Notes: a model not told the origin generated them from the sequence alone. Counted from the stretch's first letter, positions 34,473-42,604 are shown. The stretch is 62,675 nt of DNA from Pedobacter borealis DSM 19626 (GCF_000708285.2 NZ_JAUG01000017.1:1-62675), one strand, 5' to 3'. A program made the numbers and translations.

Positions 34473-34926
34473 CGATATCGTAGATCTGGATCTGGCTAAA
34501 ATCCAAAGTAACTGGAGGCGTAAAAATTATCTCGATAAAATTTTCACCGCCGAAGAACAGTTATTGATTTCATCAGCAAAAAGGCCTGATGAAATGGTAT
34601 GGCTGTTATGGAGTATGAAAGAATCGGCTTATAAAATTTATAACCGTAAAACCGGAATCAGAAATTTCGCCCCTAAAAGTTTAGATTGCACTATTTATCC
34701 AAATATCGATCAGATAAAAGGCACAGTAAGTATAGACAACGATACCTATTTCACTAAAAGTGATATACAGCTACAATATATTCATACCATTGCTGCTCCT
34801 GTTTATAATAAGCTAGAAAAAATCAAAGTAACCATTTACACATCACCAAATCATCCAAGTGATTATAAATGCACTAAACCAGGTTGTGTGAGTCACCATG
34901 GACAATATTTGGCTTTGGTGTATTAA
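34462..34926 (+). CDS. 4'-phosphopantetheinyl transferase
   Basis: This 154-residue enzyme converts apo-ACP to holo-ACP using coenzyme A. It has the magnesium motif GNDIVDL at residues 3-9 and WSMKESAYK at about 50-58, with the invariant Trp, Lys and Glu. Being encoded immediately after the ACP, with an 11-bp overlap, it probably serves that unusual carrier (serine in NSA rather than DSL). It is the last gene of the operon and is followed by a strong inverted repeat. Confidence 0.92.
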   Translation: MLGNDIVDLDLAKIQSNWRRKNYLDKIFTAEEQLLISSAKRPDEMVWLLWSMKESAYKIYNRKTGIRNFAPKSLDCTIYPNIDQIKGTVSIDNDTYFTKSDIQLQYIHTIAAPVYNKLEKIKVTIYTSPNHPSDYKCTKPGCVSHHGQYLALVY

Positions 34927-34930
34927 TTCC

Positions 34931-34977
34931 AGAGTTGACAACTTACTAGCAAGGAGGCAAGAAAAGTTGTCAACTCT
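34931..34977. terminator. Long inverted repeat between convergent operons
   Basis: AGAGTTGACAACT (34931-34943) and AGTTGTCAACTCT (34965-34977) are perfect 13-bp arms around a 21-bp loop. It sits between the polyketide operon and the convergent ABC exporter gene and overlaps the last codons of the exporter. It lacks a long T run, so it may be a terminator or a simple barrier element. Confidence 0.5.
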
Positions 34978-37159
34978 TATAGAAAGAGGGTATCATTAAG
35001 CTCGTTAGGTCATCATCACCAAATTGCTGTTTCCATAAATTGGCGTAATGGCCATTTGCCATCATCATTTCAGTATGACTCCCCTCTTCCACAACCTTTC
35101 CTTTATCTAATACAATAATCTGATCAGCCTTTCTAATCGTAGGTAACCGATGCGCAATGATGATGATTGTTTTCTTTTGCATCCTCAACAAATCTATTGT
35201 TCGCTGCACATACTGCTCAGAAGCCGAATCTAAAGAGGAAGTGGCTTCATCCAGAATTAAAATTTCAGGATTGCGGTACAGTGCCCTTGCTATTGCAATC
35301 CTTTGTTTTTGTCCGCCTGATAAAGAGGCTCCGTTTTCACCTAAATATGTCTGAAAACCTTCTGGCAAAGCTTCAATAAAATTGATAATCCCCAGTTGTG
35401 TACAAATACTAATAATCTGTTGCATATTTGGTTCATAATCGCCAATGGCAATATTTTCGATTACATTTCCTGCAAAAAGGTCAATTTTTTGTGGCACAAC
35501 GCTTAGTAAATTTCTTAAAGAGGCATTGTTCAAATACTTAAGCGCATGATTTCCGATAAAAATATTGCCTGATTGTATGGGATAAATATTTTGAAGTAAC
35601 GACATTAAGGTAGACTTCCCAGATCCGCTCTCTCCTACAATTGCGGTAAAACTTCCAACCTTAATTTTTAGGCTTAAATCATCAAACACATTTACACGAC
35701 TGCCATATCTAAAAGCTACATGTTCAAACCTGATATCGCCCATTAATTCTTTCGTAAGGAAAATGCCCGACGAATTTTGTTCAATCTCCAGATCCATAAT
35801 TTCGAATAAACGATCAGAGGCGATCATGGCATCCTGGATAGATTTATTTGCTCCAATTAAGGAAGTAGCCGGGCCAGTAAAGTAACCAATAAGGGTATAG
35901 AAAGAAAATAATTCCCCAGGGGTAATTTCGCCATCTAAAACATAACCTGCACCTACCCAAAGCAAAATGATAGTGAGCATACGGGCAATAACCTCGGTAG
36001 ATGTTCCGGAAAAAACAGAGTTTAATCCTGATTTATAAATTGTTCTGAGCAGGCCAATAAAATGAGTTTCTGTTTTTTCGTTGGTAAACCTTTCAAGGCC
36101 AAATCTTTTAATTGTGGCTACATTATTTAAGCCCTCAACCAATTGCGATTCCAACTCGGCCGATTCCTCCATCAACTTCCTTTGCATTTTCTTGTTTAGT
36201 TTATTGCTGATGAAATAAATCAATAAATACAATGGAATAACAGCCAACATCATTAAGGCGAGTTTCCAATAGTAACTGAACATTAAAATAAAAGAGAATA
36301 CAACAATAAAGCCGTTTACAACCAGGTTAATGGAAACATCGTTTATAAATGCCCTTATTTTAACGGCATCGTTTACCCTCGAGATAATTTCGCCCACCCG
36401 CATGGTATCGAAAAACTGCTGAGGCAGTTTTAAGAGGTGCTTGTAGTAGCCCAATATCAACCGGGCATCTATCTGCTGCCCCGTGCGGATGGTAAAAATA
36501 GTTTTAGCCGTTCCAATAAATAATTGCAACGCTAAAATAGCCACCATCATTAAGCTCATTAAATTAAGCAGGTTCCGATTACCTTCTACCAGAACATGGT
36601 CGGTTATTTTTTGAACAAAAATTGAGGTAGATAGTCCAAGTATGGTATAAATTAAAGCACCAAAAAGTGCTTGTGTTACAATACTTTTATGCGGTTTAAT
36701 CAGGTTCCAAAAACGGCTTTTGGTATCAACCTTTTCATTGCCTTGCTTAAAACCCTCATCAGGCAACAACAGCACCAGTACGCCTGTCCATTCGCTTGTA
36801 AATTCATCAATAGTTTTGCGGTGCTTTTTCCCATCACCCGGGTCCATTACTTCAATGTATTTATCGGTTACTCCATAAATAACTACATAATGCTGTAATT
36901 GTTTCTTTACCACCACATGCACAATGGCTGGCAATGGAATTTTAGAAAGACTATCTAAACTGCCCTTTACGCCTTTTGCTTCAAACCCCAGTTTATTTGC
37001 AGCTTCTATCAAACCTAAAACATTGGTTCCTTTTTGATCGGTGCTGGCCAATTGGCGGATGCGTGCAACAGGCATTTTTAATTTATAAAACGCAGCTATA
37101 GATGCCAAACAAGCGGCGCCACAATCGGTAATATCGCGTTGTTTTATTAGTGTAGACAT
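34970..37159 (-). CDS. Peptidase-containing ABC transporter (C39 / bacteriocin exporter type)
   Basis: This 729-residue protein joins three parts. An N-terminal C39 cysteine peptidase (about 1-130) has Cys13 in DCGAACL, His90 in QHYVVIYG and Asp106 in VMDPGDG. A six-helix membrane domain follows (about 160-430). The ATPase has GESGSGKST, LSGGQKQRIAIARAL and ILILDEATSSLD. Such exporters cut double-glycine leaders and secrete the mature peptide across the inner membrane. It follows the HlyD gene by 97 bp on the same strand, and two double-glycine peptide genes lie 3-5 kb away, making those its probable cargo. Confidence 0.95.
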   Translation of the reverse strand: MSTLIKQRDITDCGAACLASIAAFYKLKMPVARIRQLASTDQKGTNVLGLIEAANKLGFEAKGVKGSLDSLSKIPLPAIVHVVVKKQLQHYVVIYGVTDKYIEVMDPGDGKKHRKTIDEFTSEWTGVLVLLLPDEGFKQGNEKVDTKSRFWNLIKPHKSIVTQALFGALIYTILGLSTSIFVQKITDHVLVEGNRNLLNLMSLMMVAILALQLFIGTAKTIFTIRTGQQIDARLILGYYKHLLKLPQQFFDTMRVGEIISRVNDAVKIRAFINDVSINLVVNGFIVVFSFILMFSYYWKLALMMLAVIPLYLLIYFISNKLNKKMQRKLMEESAELESQLVEGLNNVATIKRFGLERFTNEKTETHFIGLLRTIYKSGLNSVFSGTSTEVIARMLTIILLWVGAGYVLDGEITPGELFSFYTLIGYFTGPATSLIGANKSIQDAMIASDRLFEIMDLEIEQNSSGIFLTKELMGDIRFEHVAFRYGSRVNVFDDLSLKIKVGSFTAIVGESGSGKSTLMSLLQNIYPIQSGNIFIGNHALKYLNNASLRNLLSVVPQKIDLFAGNVIENIAIGDYEPNMQQIISICTQLGIINFIEALPEGFQTYLGENGASLSGGQKQRIAIARALYRNPEILILDEATSSLDSASEQYVQRTIDLLRMQKKTIIIIAHRLPTIRKADQIIVLDKGKVVEEGSHTEMMMANGHYANLWKQQFGDDDLTSLMIPSFYKS

Positions 37160-37256
37160 TAGAAGAGAGATATGAGATTTGAGACTGGAGAACTGAGATT
37201 GGTGATTTGCGCGTTTTCGGCTTTGGCCCTTAAGCTGATCTTAAACCCTACGCCTT

Positions 37257-38426
37257 TTACCCTACACCTTTTAACGGGTTTAACCAATCGTCAACTTTAT
37301 CATAAAGCAACTGATACAAGTTTCGTTCTGCAATAGTAAAGTGTGCATTAAAGGTCATCCCCTTTTTTACCATTCCTTTATAACCGTTTTTTAACTTTAA
37401 ATAATCCTTGTCCAATTTACACTTCACTTTAAAATAAGGGCTTTGGTTAATCAATATAATATCGTCGGAAATGTCGGCTACTACACCAGCAAGCAAGCCC
37501 CATTGGTTATAGTTAAAAGCATCGATCTGAAACCTGACGGTTTGGCCAGCTTTAATTAAACCGATATCTGCAGGTTTAATATAACAGATGGCCAGCAAAG
37601 CACTATCAGGCGATATCTCGCCGATTTTCTGATTGGCGGTAATGAACGAACCCAATTGTAAACCTGACAGGTTTTGCACCGTTCCGGATACCCCTGCGTT
37701 TAAATGATATAATTTCTCCTGTTCAGTTAGCTGGATTTTCTGACCATCGAGATCTTTTAATTCTTTTCTATATTGATTAGATTCTGTTTGCCACTGTGTT
37801 TTGTACTTTTTAGCCACCAAATTAAAATCAGAAAGCGCCTGATCGTAATTAAACTTATATTGCTCATACTCTGCTTCGGTAACAACCTTCTTGCTATACA
37901 ATGTTTCATACCTTTTATAAATTTTGTAGGCCTGTTCGCGTGCATTTAGTGCATTTTGAATCTGTTCCGCATATTGTTGCCAACTTGCCGCATACAGGCC
38001 GGTTTGCAATGCAGGCTGCTCTGCATTGCTTAGGTCGACCAGTTTTAAAACGAGGAGCGCATCATTTAACAAATTTTTTAATTCACCAGAACGATTATTC
38101 AAAATCACATTTTGTGTTTCGGGTATAGTAGGGTCTATATTTAAAAGGAGCTGGCCTTTTTTAATTTTTTTGTTATCAGTTAAATTAATCAGTGTAATTT
38201 TCCCAGCCACAGGTGCCAGCATTTCTGTTCTTTCGATATTACTCTGTAAAGAACCATTCCCTTTAACGCTTACTGTTGTGTAAATAAAAGGTAGTGCGGC
38301 AAAAGCAACAAGAGTGAATAATATGGTGGCAGAATAAATAATTTGTGTCCGTACCTTGGTATGGTGTAAAAAAATGATGGAATTATCTTCAAAATTGGTG
38401 TCTTCTATAAAAGGCATAATCATCAA
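37257..38426 (-). CDS. HlyD-family membrane fusion protein of the peptide exporter
   Basis: This 389-residue protein has one N-terminal transmembrane helix (about 30-50), a lipoyl/barrel-sandwich half (EMLAPVAGKITLINLTDNKKI), a central coiled coil (about 130-215) and a second half typical of HlyD adaptors. It should bridge the inner-membrane ABC exporter to an outer-membrane channel. The coiled coil is of moderate length. The shared GTGTAT-N-TTTTTT element lies about 45 bp upstream, linking its expression to the peptide genes. The partner ABC gene is immediately downstream. Confidence 0.92.
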   Translation of the reverse strand: MMIMPFIEDTNFEDNSIIFLHHTKVRTQIIYSATILFTLVAFAALPFIYTTVSVKGNGSLQSNIERTEMLAPVAGKITLINLTDNKKIKKGQLLLNIDPTIPETQNVILNNRSGELKNLLNDALLVLKLVDLSNAEQPALQTGLYAASWQQYAEQIQNALNAREQAYKIYKRYETLYSKKVVTEAEYEQYKFNYDQALSDFNLVAKKYKTQWQTESNQYRKELKDLDGQKIQLTEQEKLYHLNAGVSGTVQNLSGLQLGSFITANQKIGEISPDSALLAICYIKPADIGLIKAGQTVRFQIDAFNYNQWGLLAGVVADISDDIILINQSPYFKVKCKLDKDYLKLKNGYKGMVKKGMTFNAHFTIAERNLYQLLYDKVDDWLNPLKGVG

Positions 38427-38468
38427 TTGGCTTGGTTAAGGCCAAGTTTGTAATTATTAATTTATACC

Positions 38469-38490
38469 AGAAAAAAGATACACGAAAAGG
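38469..38490 (-). promoter_or_regulatory. GTGTAT-N-TTTTTT element upstream of HlyD
   Basis: On the minus strand the site reads CCTTTTCGTGTATCTTTTTT. The same string with one change occurs upstream of both double-glycine peptide genes, and a looser version upstream of the third peptide. TATCTTTT resembles the Bacteroidetes -7 box, so the element may be promoter plus activator site. Confidence 0.5.
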
Positions 38491-38530
38491 GGGATTGTAG
38501 GGATGAAACTGTTTTTGACTTTTAGAAAAT

Positions 38531-38571
38531 AAAAAAACCGATAGATGCACAAATAGGCACTATCGGTTTTA
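38531..38571 (-). terminator. Terminator downstream of the DUF5686-like gene
   Basis: On the minus strand AAAACCGATAGTGCC pairs with the ATCTATCGGTTTTTTT side: stem ACCGATAG / CTATCGGT followed by seven T. Confidence 0.8.
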
Positions 38572-38600
38572 CAAAATTTTAATAAAAATCAGCTCTCTGT

Positions 38601-40319
38601 TTATTTCTTAAATATAATGCCTAGCCCTATAGCATAATGGCTAGGGGTAATACTTAGGGTATTTAGAATAGAGTTATTTACACCAGAATTAAATCCTGAA
38701 GATAAAAATATTGCTTTTTTATGGGTTAACTCATAGGATAGCCTAAGTCCATATTTAAAAGTATTATTACGGACCTTACCCTCATTATAACGAACAACTA
38801 TCTGTTCAAAACCAGCGTAAGGTGTAAATGTTAAATTTCTTGAATTTTTATTTAAAATAAAATCGTTTGAAATATTCAAATCATATGTAGAAAGATTGAT
38901 ATGTTTATCGTTACGCAGGTTCGTATTTACCTGAAATCCTAAGAATAGATTTTTATACAATCTATAATTAATACCTAATCCAAAGCCATAATTAATACTT
39001 TCTGAAACGTGATAAAATTGATCCTTTATTAATACGGGAAACTTTGTCAAGCCTAATGCGGTACGCACATTATCTTTATTAAAATAGTCAAATACCCTTC
39101 TTCCAAACTGTCTCTTTATTTTTTGATTATCTAAATTAGCTATTCCATTATTACTTTTTATTGTATCAAGCGATTCACTAGATAATCTTTCCATTCGCCC
39201 ATCCTTTTCGGCTTTTTGAAACAAACGACTATTATTCTCCCATTCCTCATTATTTTTGGGTTTATTAATTAATAAAACATCATCCCGATGTTGAACAATA
39301 TCTTTATATGAAATCTTATCCACATTTATGCTATCGATTTCGGTTCGGATAAAATCAACTGTAGTGTGAGGTGATTCTTTTTTCAATTCGGACGAAGCGA
39401 AAGTGTGGGTTTCTTTTAAGTACCACTTCTCCCCTATTTTTTCATAAGCAACCCGATAATTTAACATTTTAAGAGGCAAAAAGCCAGCCCTTACCAGGTT
39501 GTAAGTATATGTGTTTGCGGCAACAAATGCGTAGGTGGCTGTATCTATATACAATGTTGCCTGGATTTTATCATACTGCTTACTGGTATCACGTGTTGTT
39601 ATATTAATTACAAATACTTTATGATTATCATATATCTCCTTACCTGCAAGTAAATAATCAAACTTCTTTTTTTTAGCAATTTTATGAAGGATATAATTAT
39701 TATGAGCAATATCCTGGAAATCAACAACATTATAGTTCGATGTATGTTTCAGATACTTAAGAGTTTTATCATACAACGTATCCATGTGATTTTGTACCAC
39801 AGCAACCGTGGTTTTTTCATTTGAATCGTAGGCCGGTACATAAGCTTTTATTAAAGCATCCGATTTAAAGTATTCAGACTGGTTACGCCATGATTGTGTT
39901 CTCAATATTCCTTTGATAATAATAGGCTTATTAGGGTAGTTGTAAACAATTTTTTTAATTGCTTTTTTTATAATATCATCACCTGCTCCAATTATAACTT
40001 CCTGTAATTCAGTACTGCTTTCGGTTAATCTAACATCATAAAAATGATTAGGCTGATATATTAAACGAATATTAAAATAGCCTACATGACTAAAGTTTAT
40101 TCCAAGCGCGGTTAAAGTCTTTAATGGGGCAGTTATTTCAAAATAACCATCATGATCTGTACGTGTATATACATTACCTACTTTTACGGTCGCTCCTGAT
40201 AATTTTATGTTATTTTTTGCATCTACTACCCTACCTTTTAAAGTTACGGACTGTGTATAAGCATTGCTTGATACTAATAATAAAAGATAAATTATAAGTG
40301 TAAATTTCATATTTAACAA
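38601..40319 (-). CDS. Outer-membrane protein with carboxypeptidase-regulatory-like plug (DUF5686-like)
   Basis: This 572-residue protein has a signal peptide (about 1-22) and then a CarboxypepD_reg-like beta-sandwich (about 23-100, with LKGRVVDAKNNIKLSGATV). A periplasmic region follows, and the C-terminal part is beta-strand rich and ends SHYAIGLGIIFKK. The arrangement resembles the DUF5686 family of Bacteroidetes outer-membrane proteins. It lies between the exporter genes and the first double-glycine peptide, on the same strand. A role in peptide export, uptake or protection is possible from position only. Confidence 0.72.
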   Translation of the reverse strand: MLNMKFTLIIYLLLLVSSNAYTQSVTLKGRVVDAKNNIKLSGATVKVGNVYTRTDHDGYFEITAPLKTLTALGINFSHVGYFNIRLIYQPNHFYDVRLTESSTELQEVIIGAGDDIIKKAIKKIVYNYPNKPIIIKGILRTQSWRNQSEYFKSDALIKAYVPAYDSNEKTTVAVVQNHMDTLYDKTLKYLKHTSNYNVVDFQDIAHNNYILHKIAKKKKFDYLLAGKEIYDNHKVFVINITTRDTSKQYDKIQATLYIDTATYAFVAANTYTYNLVRAGFLPLKMLNYRVAYEKIGEKWYLKETHTFASSELKKESPHTTVDFIRTEIDSINVDKISYKDIVQHRDDVLLINKPKNNEEWENNSRLFQKAEKDGRMERLSSESLDTIKSNNGIANLDNQKIKRQFGRRVFDYFNKDNVRTALGLTKFPVLIKDQFYHVSESINYGFGLGINYRLYKNLFLGFQVNTNLRNDKHINLSTYDLNISNDFILNKNSRNLTFTPYAGFEQIVVRYNEGKVRNNTFKYGLRLSYELTHKKAIFLSSGFNSGVNNSILNTLSITPSHYAIGLGIIFKK

Positions 40320-40358
40320 TAAGTGATCTGAAGAATTATTTTAAAAATAGATAAAGAA

Positions 40359-40393
40359 GGAATTGGATATAATTTAAAATTATTTCCAATTCC
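40359..40393 (-). terminator. Hairpin downstream of the first double-glycine peptide gene
   Basis: GGAATTGGA and TCCAATTCC form a 9-bp perfect stem between the peptide gene and the DUF5686-like gene. The T tract is weak, so it may allow read-through. Confidence 0.4.
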
Positions 40394-40410
40394 TAATTAA
40401 TATTAGTCAA

Positions 40411-40644
40411 TTAGATTGGAATAATAGCTGCACCGGCTCCTGCGCCAATTAATCCTGCGGTAAACCAGTTATCACTACCTGATACCACCTCACCATTTAT
40501 CGTAACCTCGCCAGAAACAAGAGCAAGAGTGGCACCAACAACAAAACCAATTAGCGCTCCAAAAAGGCCACCTCCTACAGTTTCATTTATTTCCTTAGCA
40601 TCCATCTCCTGAACACCGAAGTCTTGTAATTTTAATTTTTTCAT
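40411..40644 (-). CDS. Double-glycine leader peptide, bacteriocin-like (GG1)
   Basis: This 77-residue precursor has a 25- or 26-residue leader (LKLQDFGVQEMDAKEINE) that ends in GGG at residues 24-26, a C39 cleavage site. The mature part is hydrophobic and glycine rich, with GALIGFVVGATLAL and a terminal GLIGAGAGAAIIPI, carrying several GxxxG motifs like class II bacteriocins. Cysteines are absent. The leader aligns without gaps to the GG2 peptide (both have GGG at 24-26, FG at 9-10 and DAKEI at 15-19). It lies in the duplicated block, with the shared promoter element about 100 bp upstream of the start. Confidence 0.82.
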   Translation of the reverse strand: MKKLKLQDFGVQEMDAKEINETVGGGLFGALIGFVVGATLALVSGEVTINGEVVSGSDNWFTAGLIGAGAGAAIIPI

Positions 40645-40675
40645 TTTAGTTTTTAAAGTCTATTCCCTACTCTTT

Positions 40676-40960
40676 TAAGGCTTTTCAGGTTCCGCCTATG
40701 TTGGCCTAACATGAAACAAGTATTGGACATTAAATTTCAATCAAAAAAAAAGATACACTAAAAGGCTTTTTATAAGTACAAAAAGAGATAATAACATTAG
40801 AACACAGCTTAAATGGTCAATGTCAAATCCGAACATCAATTCAAATACAGATTAAGCTATACATAAGATAATACAAATATGTATTTTAAAATAGTTTGTC
40901 ATTTTAGTATAAATATCGACTATAATTGTAATTGAAAACTATGAAAAAAAATATCTTCTA
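40676..40960. repeat. Duplicated divergent promoter block, copy A
   Basis: This segment matches 41957-42236 in two near-identical parts. These are 40676-40796 (upstream leader of GG1, including the palindrome-like ATGTTGGCCTAACAT at 40698-40712) and about 40863-40960, which ends in the first codons of a MKK-type gene. The roughly 65 bp between the two parts have diverged. The gap 40645-40965 holds no other gene. Confidence 0.85.
40743..40765 (-). promoter_or_regulatory. GTGTAT-N-TTTTTT element upstream of GG1
   Basis: On the minus strand this reads CCTTTTAGTGTATC followed by nine T. It is about 100 bp from the GG1 start, the same distance as for GG2, and is shared with the HlyD promoter region. 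Confidence 0.5.
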
Positions 40961-40961
40961 A
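40941..40961 (+). pseudogene. Six-codon 5' remnant of an S41-like gene
   Basis: Within copy A, ATG followed by MKKNIF and a stop is the counterpart of the start of the gene at 42217 (MKKIFYLL). The upstream 80 bp are almost identical in both copies. This looks like the stump of a duplicated gene whose body was lost. Confidence 0.4.
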
Positions 40962-40965
40962 ACTG

Positions 40966-41115
40966 TTAATGCAAGAAAATACCGAAATCTTTAAAGCCTT
41001 GTATTGCTCCGTTTATAAAAGATGTTCTCTGATCAAAAAGATATATACATACGAGAATGGCAATAAATAGGATATTTACCATTCTTTGATTTTTTTTGAC
41101 AGCTGTTTTTTCCAT
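40966..41115 (-). CDS. Small membrane peptide (49 residues)
   Basis: This open frame encodes a basic N-terminus (MEKTAVKKNQRM), one transmembrane helix at about 13-27 and a tail with INGAIQGFKDFG. It lies 21 bp downstream of the CPBP protein gene on the same strand. Placed between bacteriocin-like genes, it could be an immunity or accessory peptide. No named family is recognised. The frame is intact and starts at ATG, but the short length limits certainty. Confidence 0.5.
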   Translation of the reverse strand: MEKTAVKKNQRMVNILFIAILVCIYLFDQRTSFINGAIQGFKDFGIFLH

Positions 41116-41136
41116 GGCGAAAAGCATATTTCAGAC

Positions 41137-41634
41137 TTACTTAATATTTAATAAGTCACTAAAAAGAACTAATGAGTTATGTATCAAATGAATGATAAAA
41201 ACAATTATAAATTTATTTAGCTTCAATCCTTCCCAATAAATGTAAGCTGTAATTAATACAATTCCTGCAAAAAAGCCATATAACATATATGCAAAACTTG
41301 AAAAGTGGACTAATCCAAATAAAGAACTTGAGATCAATATTATCATCCATTTTTTAGCATTTTTCTTTTTCAGGATATCATAAGGTGCTTTCTGAAAGAA
41401 ATAAGTTTCAATTATTGGAGCTAAAAAACACGATAAAACTAATTTATAAGAAAACTCTTTATTGGTTATTCTACTAGTGTAAATAATTTTAGTTCCATAC
41501 TTAAATTCGATTAATTCAGTAAAATAATCAAATAAAAAACTGACGATGAATAAAAAAAAAGAAAATGTTATAATAAATGCAGCTGGATTTTTCATTATAC
41601 TTTCCAACCTTATTTTAACTGTACTATTGAACAT
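41137..41634 (-). CDS. CPBP-family intramembrane protease-like protein
   Basis: This 165-residue protein has about five transmembrane segments. Motif 1 reads APIIETYFFQ instead of the canonical EExxxR, with the first Glu kept. Motif 2 FGLVHFSS and motif 3 HLIHNS are present. CPBP/Abi proteins are frequent in bacteriocin loci, where they act in self-immunity or in leader processing. It lies between two double-glycine peptide genes, on the same strand, followed by the 49-residue membrane peptide. The missing second Glu and Arg may mean altered or lost protease activity, though such variants appear common in Bacteroidetes. Confidence 0.82.
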   Translation of the reverse strand: MFNSTVKIRLESIMKNPAAFIITFSFFLFIVSFLFDYFTELIEFKYGTKIIYTSRITNKEFSYKLVLSCFLAPIIETYFFQKAPYDILKKKNAKKWMIILISSSLFGLVHFSSFAYMLYGFFAGIVLITAYIYWEGLKLNKFIIVFIIHLIHNSLVLFSDLLNIK

Positions 41635-41685
41635 ATAGAGAATTTAAAACTTATATAGGATTAACGAAATTGTAAATTAAAGGAG

Positions 41686-41723
41686 TTATCTCTAGGATAT
41701 CTAAAAGATCATCCTAGAGATAA
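41686..41723 (-). terminator. Hairpin downstream of GG2
   Basis: TTATCTCTAGGAT and ATCCTAGAGATAA are perfect 13-bp arms around a 12-bp loop, just after the GG2 stop. Only short T runs follow, so it may act as a terminator or as a 3' stabiliser before the CPBP gene. Confidence 0.55.
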
Positions 41724-41726
41724 AAT

Positions 41727-41924
41727 TTACTTTTTCAATCCAGATGGTAGTGATTGTTGGTAACGCCCCCCTTCTTGCCCTGCATGATACCATATTTCTA
41801 CCCAAGCATCTAATACATGCCCTACTAAATAATCACCTAAACTGAATCCTCCTCCGTTTGTCATCTTAATTTCTTTAGCATCCAGTTCCTGAATACCAAA
41901 ACTTTTTAATCTTGAGCTTTTCAT
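41727..41924 (-). CDS. Double-glycine leader peptide (GG2)
   Basis: This 65-residue precursor has a leader (LKSFGIQELDAKEIKMTN) ending in GGG at residues 24-26, in register with the GG1 leader. The mature part of about 39 residues (starting FSLGDYLVGHV) is amphipathic and aromatic, with several Gly and no Cys, and differs fully from that of GG1. The start is set at 41924; a longer frame from 41957 adds 11 residues. The shorter start matches GG1 in leader length and in distance to the duplicated upstream block (35 versus 33 bp). Confidence 0.78.
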   Translation of the reverse strand: MKSSRLKSFGIQELDAKEIKMTNGGGFSLGDYLVGHVLDAWVEIWYHAGQEGGRYQQSLPSGLKK

Positions 41925-41956
41925 TTCGTTTAATTTAAATTTTTGGTTCTTACTCA

Positions 41957-42236
41957 TTAAGGCTTTTCAGATTCCGCCTATGTTGGCCTAACATGAAACA
42001 AGTATTGGATATTAAATTTCAATCAAAAAAAAAGATACACTAAAAGGCTTTTTATAAGGACAAAAATAGATAATAATAGCTGAAATAGCCAATACTGAAT
42101 CAAACAGGCGTCAATCCAGGTCTTACATTAACCTACGTACAAGATAAGACAAATATGTATTTTAAAATAGTTTATCATTTAAGTATAAATATCGACTATA
42201 ATTGTAATTAAAAACTATGAAAAAAATCTTCTATTT
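41957..42236. repeat. Duplicated divergent promoter block, copy B
   Basis: Second copy of the block at 40676-40960. Its left part is the leader of GG2, with ATGTTGGCCTAACAT at 41980-41994. Its right part leads into the S41-like remnant at 42217. The copies differ by scattered substitutions, so the duplication is not very recent. Confidence 0.85.
42025..42047 (-). promoter_or_regulatory. GTGTAT-N-TTTTTT element upstream of GG2
   Basis: Minus strand CCTTTTAGTGTATC followed by nine T, identical to the GG1 copy and about 100 bp from the GG2 start. Confidence 0.5.
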
Positions 42237-42604
42237 ATTGCTCTTATTTCCGTTTTATAATTTACAAGCCCAGAACTGCAATTGCGGTGATAATTTTTCT
42301 TTTATGGTGCAGCACATTAAGAAAAATTATGTAGGCTATGCCGATAAAGTTAATCAGAAAACACAGAAACGGTTTGAATATCTTACAGACAGCTTGCAAA
42401 AAGTTGCCGTAACAACAGGCAGCAATAAGTGCATAGCTGTATGTAGAGAATGGCTTAGCTTTTTTAAGGATGGGTACATGAACATATCCTTTAACGAAAG
42501 TAGCCCGAAAGACGAGATCCGGGACTTTTTTTCGACCTGATGTAGCAATACCCGCCAATATTACCGATTGGATTGATTTTGTACAGAAGTATAAAACTAA
42601 ATAA
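42217..42604 (+). pseudogene. Internally deleted S41-like gene
   Basis: The first 105 codons are a clear paralogue of the intact S41-like gene at 43045. Shared features are a signal peptide ending in QAQNC, then HIKKNYVG, LTDSLQK, NKC and FFKD. The frame stops at 42540. From 42533 another frame encodes PDVAIPANITDWIDFVQKYK, matching the last 22 residues of the intact protein (PDVEISMDVKDWVKFVKDYK). About 1 kb of the middle has been lost with a change of frame. It starts inside copy B of the duplicated block. Confidence 0.88.

Noticed and set aside
34970..38426. Haemolysin-type (RTX) type I secretion system
   Set aside because: The ABC protein has an active C39 peptidase with intact Cys, His and Asp, which marks a GG-leader exporter, and no RTX substrate is present.
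41925..41957. Longer start for the GG2 peptide
   Set aside because: It would add 11 residues and make the leader longer than that of GG1, and the start would abut the duplicated block, where the GG1 copy has no start codon.
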